Origin: Pirellulaceae bacterium
Lineage (GTDB): Bacteria > Planctomycetota > Planctomycetia > Pirellulales > Pirellulaceae
DNA: 10,361 bases
NCBI GenBank assembly: GCA_013002105.1
Contig: JABDKS010000471.1
Location: 1 to 10,361 of the forward strand
Direction of reading: 5' to 3'
Every line of letters starts with the position of its first letter. The first letter of the stretch is position 1. The notes beneath the pieces were generated by a model. The model saw only the letters and a list, made by a program, of their open reading frames with translations, searched no databases and was not told the DNA's origin. Shown one piece after another: positions 7,493-10,361 of the stretch. A program made the translations under genes and the position numbers.

Positions 7493-7524
7493 GGCAAGTG
7501 ACTTTGGCGGCAAGTGACAAGTGA
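7493..7524 (+). repeat. Triple CAAGTGA short repeat
   Basis: GGCAAGTGAC occurs at 7493-7502 and 7509-7518, and CAAGTGA again at 7518-7524, sharing one base with the second copy. An inverted copy, TCACTTG, lies at 7560-7566. The copies are about 16 and 7 bases apart. They could be protein-binding sites, replication slippage products or part of a REP-like element. Confidence 0.6.
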
Positions 7525-7560
7525 AAAAGGGCTTCATTTGTCCCCACGTTCCCTCCACTT
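7519..7560 (-). terminator. Possible hairpin terminator after the upstream FG-GAP gene
   Basis: Read on the minus strand, AAGTGGAGGG (7560-7551) can pair with CCCTTTTTCACTT (7531-7519): AAGTG with CACTT and AGGG with CCCT, leaving an internal bulge and a 19-base loop. The five Ts directly after CCC make the inner stem resemble a weak intrinsic terminator, 32 bases past the TAG at 7592. If real, it separates the upstream gene from the cytochrome operon. The stem is short and broken, so confidence is low. Confidence 0.25.
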
Positions 7561-7591
7561 CACTTGGTCCGGTTTTCGATGTGCGCCCGCC

Positions 7592-10361
7592 CTACCATTC
7601 GGGGCGGTACCAGAACGCACGGTAGGATTGATGGCGCCGTAGATGGGAATCATTTTGCCGCTGAACTTTGTCCGCCTGCGCAAATCCGTCCGCTCTGGGA
7701 GGATAAGACGTCATCGCCCGAAACGGCAACGGTCGCGTCGTTTGCCCGGTCAGCGTGTTCAAGTCCGCGTCCTTGTCCCAGCCAACGCAATGAAAGATGA
7801 AATCGCGTTTGAAGCCCTCGGGGACCGGTTCGCTTGGGACCGAAAAGCTCATCTGGATTTCATCCCCCGAGCTGATCACGACCATCGAATCGTCCCACTG
7901 GCTGATCAGCGGGCTGCAATCACCAAAGCGTGTCAATTCGCCCCGTAGCGGTGGCCACTTTGGTTGGTGCGACGCGGTTTGGTAGTCGTACGTTTCGCAG
8001 TGGGTTTCGCCCGTTTTGATAGATTGCGAAAAACCGTGATAGGCCACTTTCGCGTCCAGCAACTTCATCGGTTGCTGGCGGATTTCCGACGGACTGGATT
8101 GAATGGCCAGTTCGGCTGAATCCCAGTAAATCTGTGCCGATGTCCGCACTCGCAATCGCGGGTCGGCTTTCAGAATCGTTTCGGTGACGTCCACCACAAT
8201 CGTTTTGGTTTTGCCGCCGGGAAATCCCATGAACGCAATGGCTTTACGCCAACCGTCGTTCGCATCCGAGTCGGGAACCCAGAGCGACGGGAATTCGACT
8301 GCGGGCAGCTCTGGGTTTTGATCGATTTGAATATTCAACGAAGTATCGGTCGGCAAAATCCATCCGGTCAAAACCAAATAGACCCGGTCCTGGGGCTTGA
8401 TTTCCGGTGTGCCAAAATCAAGGTCGATCCAATGGGGTTCACAAAGCCCCTGTCGCAAACGTCGATCAAAACCTTGTACGAAGTCGCGATCGACGGCCGC
8501 AAGCGACTTGGTGACATCGCGACCACGAGTGTCGGTCGCTGCACGGAGGGCATGGATGTCGTCATCGCCAAAGGCAAAGACCGTTTGCTGTGCAATGTTT
8601 CCCGGCCCCACTTTTTCGTTGGTCCAAACGTCGACGTCGGCTGGATGATCCACCGCCGTCACAGCGACCTTGTCAAAATACGCGACTTCCCAGAGCTCTT
8701 CGGTGATTCGGAAACTGTATCGACCGTCACGCGGCTGAATCCGGCTGCCATCGACCATCAAATATTCCCAGGGCCGATCCTTGGCCACCACGCCACGGGA
8801 GACTTGCAGTCCCAGCGGTGCCGCCCATAAACAGTCGGTCACAAATTCGTATTTGGTCCCGTCCCAAGCATACAAATAAGGGCACGACCCTTTGAGCGTC
8901 TGTTTTTCTTGAACCACCGCATCGATTTTGGGTTCACGAATCGTTTGTGTCAGACCATTGGGCATGATCACGCGCACCGAACTGGCCGCATCGAAACCAT
9001 CTAAGCCGAAATGGGTCGACGGAGCGGTGATGACTTGGGCTTGATAATGCGGTCCGAATCGCAACTCCAATACGGAGCCGACGCCAAAGTGGTTGACTCG
9101 GCCGCTGTTGGCGTTGTTATCAGCGATGCCTTTGAATCGAACGTAAAGGTGGTGGTTGCTCGTCTGAGTTTCATTGATCCCAACGGTCAGTTTTCCATCG
9201 ACGACGGCAATCAGATCCAGCAGGCCGTCGCCGTTGACATTCGCACTCGCGACATTGATGGCGTCATCCAGATCGGTTACCAGGTCGATCGACTGCGGTT
9301 CTGCTTGTCCCCAAGGCCCGATCCGCGTAACGCCGCCTGCGGTAACCAGTTCGCTCCACGCGTCATTGTCCAAATCGGCAATCATCAATCCGTTGCTCGA
9401 TGACTGGCTTGTTTCGACTCGTTCGATCGTCCAGATTCCAGCGTCTGCGGTTTGAGTAAACACGACGGCGGTTTGTGTTGTTCCGCCAACGATCAGGTCC
9501 CACGACACGTTCCCATCGACTTCGGCAACCAACACGCTGGCTGCGTTTTCGATCGGGGGAATATCGTCGATCAGACGACCACGGAATTGCAAATGCAACA
9601 GATTTTCTAGCACGCCGACGCGTCCACTGGCCGGATGCACCGTCACAATGTCCAGATCCAGGTCGCGGTCGATGTCGGCAATCGCCATATCGCCAATGGG
9701 GTCGGAGGAATCAAATCCACCTTTGTGAAACGTCGTCTCGAAAAAAGTCCGATTGCCGCGATTGATGAACAGACGCAACCCGTCAGATTGCGTGGCAACG
9801 GCTAAATCCAAATCCCCATCGCCTTCTAAATCGCCGGTCACCACGTCCGTTACGCCAGTGACCTCTTCTAGTCCCGTTTTCTGATCGACGATTTGCAATC
9901 GGTCCGTTGACGCCGTGGACTGGCGTCCGTCGATCGCGATCAATGTGATGCCATCGCTGCCATAGGCGATCAATCCCGGAAATGTGTCGTGTTTGGCATC
10001 CGACGAATAATCGCGGTTGGCCGTGCCCTGCGTTGTGCTTTCGGATTTGATTCGTTGGGGATTACTACTGTCGACCATGAACAAGTCGGCGACCATCAGG
10101 CGGTTGAGTGACTTGTCCAGTTGAACATGTCCCGCCGACGACCAAACTCCGTCCGTCGGAGTCCAAAGTTGCACGACGGCTGATTCGGAGATCGTGACCA
10201 AATCATCGTCCAGATCCAGATCGAAATCGATCGGCAGGACATCACTCAGTTCGTCTGCACCATCGATCGTGTTGGTCGAAAAACTAAATGCGGTGCCTCC
10301 TTTTGCAAGCGGATTCAGCTGGATGACTTCGCTCGAAAGTCGTCGTTGCGCAGTGAAACTT
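7592..10361 (-). CDS. FG-GAP/ASPIC-like (CRTAC1-type) protein with large unrecognised C-terminal region (5' end outside window)
   Basis: The frame is open from the right window edge to TAG (7594-7592), about 922 residues, with the N-terminus missing. A TTG at 10201 is not the start: the frame continues through it in the acidic repeat DFDLDLDDDLVTIS. Counting that TTG as residue 1, FG-GAP repeats run to about 340, with loops at DLEGDGDLDL (124-133), DIDRDLDLDI (176-185), DLDND (276-280) and NVNGDGLLDL (321-330). A diverged ASPIC/UnbV-like segment follows at about 349-421 (HLYVRFKG, FGVGSVLELRFG, HFGLDG, VRVIMPNGLTQTI). The remaining 450 residues start with SCPYLYAWDGTKYEFVTDCL (439-458) and are rich in beta strands and Trp; I cannot name their domain. 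Near the end comes RDFIFHCVGWDKDADLNT (799-816). Export is expected from the family, but the signal region is not in view. It precedes the cytochrome operon on the same strand, 309 bases away, perhaps as an earlier operon gene or a separate unit. Confidence 0.88.
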   Translation of the reverse strand, partial: SFTAQRRLSSEVIQLNPLAKGGTAFSFSTNTIDGADELSDVLPIDFDLDLDDDLVTISESAVVQLWTPTDGVWSSAGHVQLDKSLNRLMVADLFMVDSSNPQRIKSESTTQGTANRDYSSDAKHDTFPGLIAYGSDGITLIAIDGRQSTASTDRLQIVDQKTGLEEVTGVTDVVTGDLEGDGDLDLAVATQSDGLRLFINRGNRTFFETTFHKGGFDSSDPIGDMAIADIDRDLDLDIVTVHPASGRVGVLENLLHLQFRGRLIDDIPPIENAASVLVAEVDGNVSWDLIVGGTTQTAVVFTQTADAGIWTIERVETSQSSSNGLMIADLDNDAWSELVTAGGVTRIGPWGQAEPQSIDLVTDLDDAINVASANVNGDGLLDLIAVVDGKLTVGINETQTSNHHLYVRFKGIADNNANSGRVNHFGVGSVLELRFGPHYQAQVITAPSTHFGLDGFDAASSVRVIMPNGLTQTIREPKIDAVVQEKQTLKGSCPYLYAWDGTKYEFVTDCLWAAPLGLQVSRGVVAKDRPWEYLMVDGSRIQPRDGRYSFRITEELWEVAYFDKVAVTAVDHPADVDVWTNEKVGPGNIAQQTVFAFGDDDIHALRAATDTRGRDVTKSLAAVDRDFVQGFDRRLRQGLCEPHWIDLDFGTPEIKPQDRVYLVLTGWILPTDTSLNIQIDQNPELPAVEFPSLWVPDSDANDGWRKAIAFMGFPGGKTKTIVVDVTETILKADPRLRVRTSAQIYWDSAELAIQSSPSEIRQQPMKLLDAKVAYHGFSQSIKTGETHCETYDYQTASHQPKWPPLRGELTRFGDCSPLISQWDDSMVVISSGDEIQMSFSVPSEPVPEGFKRDFIFHCVGWDKDADLNTLTGQTTRPLPFRAMTSYPPRADGFAQADKVQRQNDSHLRRHQSYRAFWYRPEW

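Larger units (their letters stand above)
7283..7591. other. Intergenic region upstream of the cytochrome operon
   Basis: This 309-base stretch carries no convincing gene. It must hold the promoter of the minus-strand cytochrome operon if that operon is transcribed separately. Candidate elements are a minus-strand GATAAT (7369-7364), about 80 bases before the ATG but without a good -35 box, and the perfect 10-base palindrome TTTGATCAAA (7375-7384) just upstream of it, which could be an operator. Next to the upstream gene lie the CAAGTGA repeats and the hairpin listed separately. No tRNA, riboswitch or mobile element is visible. Confidence 0.5.

Noticed and set aside
7217..7501. Plus-strand open frame of 94 codons crossing the start of the cytochrome gene
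   Set aside because: It begins antisense inside the cytochrome's N-terminal coding part. It has no ribosome site and its composition is not protein-like.
8318..8830. Plus-strand open frame of 170 codons inside the right-hand FG-GAP gene
   Set aside because: It is antisense to the long frame open from the window edge to 7592. No domain, start signal or ribosome site was seen.
10199..10201. TTG as the start codon of the right-hand FG-GAP gene
   Set aside because: The frame stays open to the window edge, and the upstream residues (DFDLDLDDDLVT) are part of an FG-GAP repeat, so the true start lies beyond the window.
1..10361. Mobile element, phage or defence system
   Set aside because: No transposase, integrase, terminal inverted repeats, target duplications, CRISPR repeats or defence-type domains were seen. 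Composition appears even across the window.

Overview
The window looks like chromosomal DNA of a planctomycete, probably of the Pirellulaceae/Rhodopirellula type. This is inferred from moderately high GC, the scarcity of strong ribosome binding sites, and large FG-GAP/ASPIC-UnbV (CRTAC1-type) and multihaem cytochrome genes beside housekeeping pyrimidine genes. No marker gene proves the assignment. I see no RNA gene, insertion sequence, CRISPR array or phage gene.

Left part, plus strand (1-1717): the 3' end of pyrB (aspartate carbamoyltransferase) runs by a 4-base ATGA overlap into a complete dihydroorotase-like gene. The latter keeps the family's length and fold signature but has lost nearly all metal-binding residues. 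It therefore looks like a non-catalytic PyrC' partner of a class A ATCase, as described in Pseudomonas, rather than a working dihydroorotase. A 244-base convergent gap with two weak hairpins follows.

Middle and right part, minus strand (10361 to 1962): a long gene cut by the window edge encodes an FG-GAP/ASPIC-like protein with a large unrecognised C-terminal region. After a roughly 310-base gap with a short repeat cluster and a possible terminator comes what looks like a three-gene operon. Its first gene encodes a 1001-residue membrane protein that combines five membrane helices, four well-placed histidines, five CxxCH haem motifs, a beta-rich domain and TPR-like repeats. The second, joined by a TAATG stop/start overlap, encodes a membrane-anchored FG-GAP/ASPIC-UnbV protein. 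The third, 60 bases on, encodes a 133-residue acidic protein of unknown function.

How they may work together (inference): the fusion cytochrome has the layout of a quinol-side membrane module feeding electrons to a periplasmic pentahaem chain. The two beta-propeller-type proteins on either side would be exported partners that bind it or its substrate. The substrate or acceptor cannot be told from the sequence. This module and the degenerate PyrC are the two points most worth following up.
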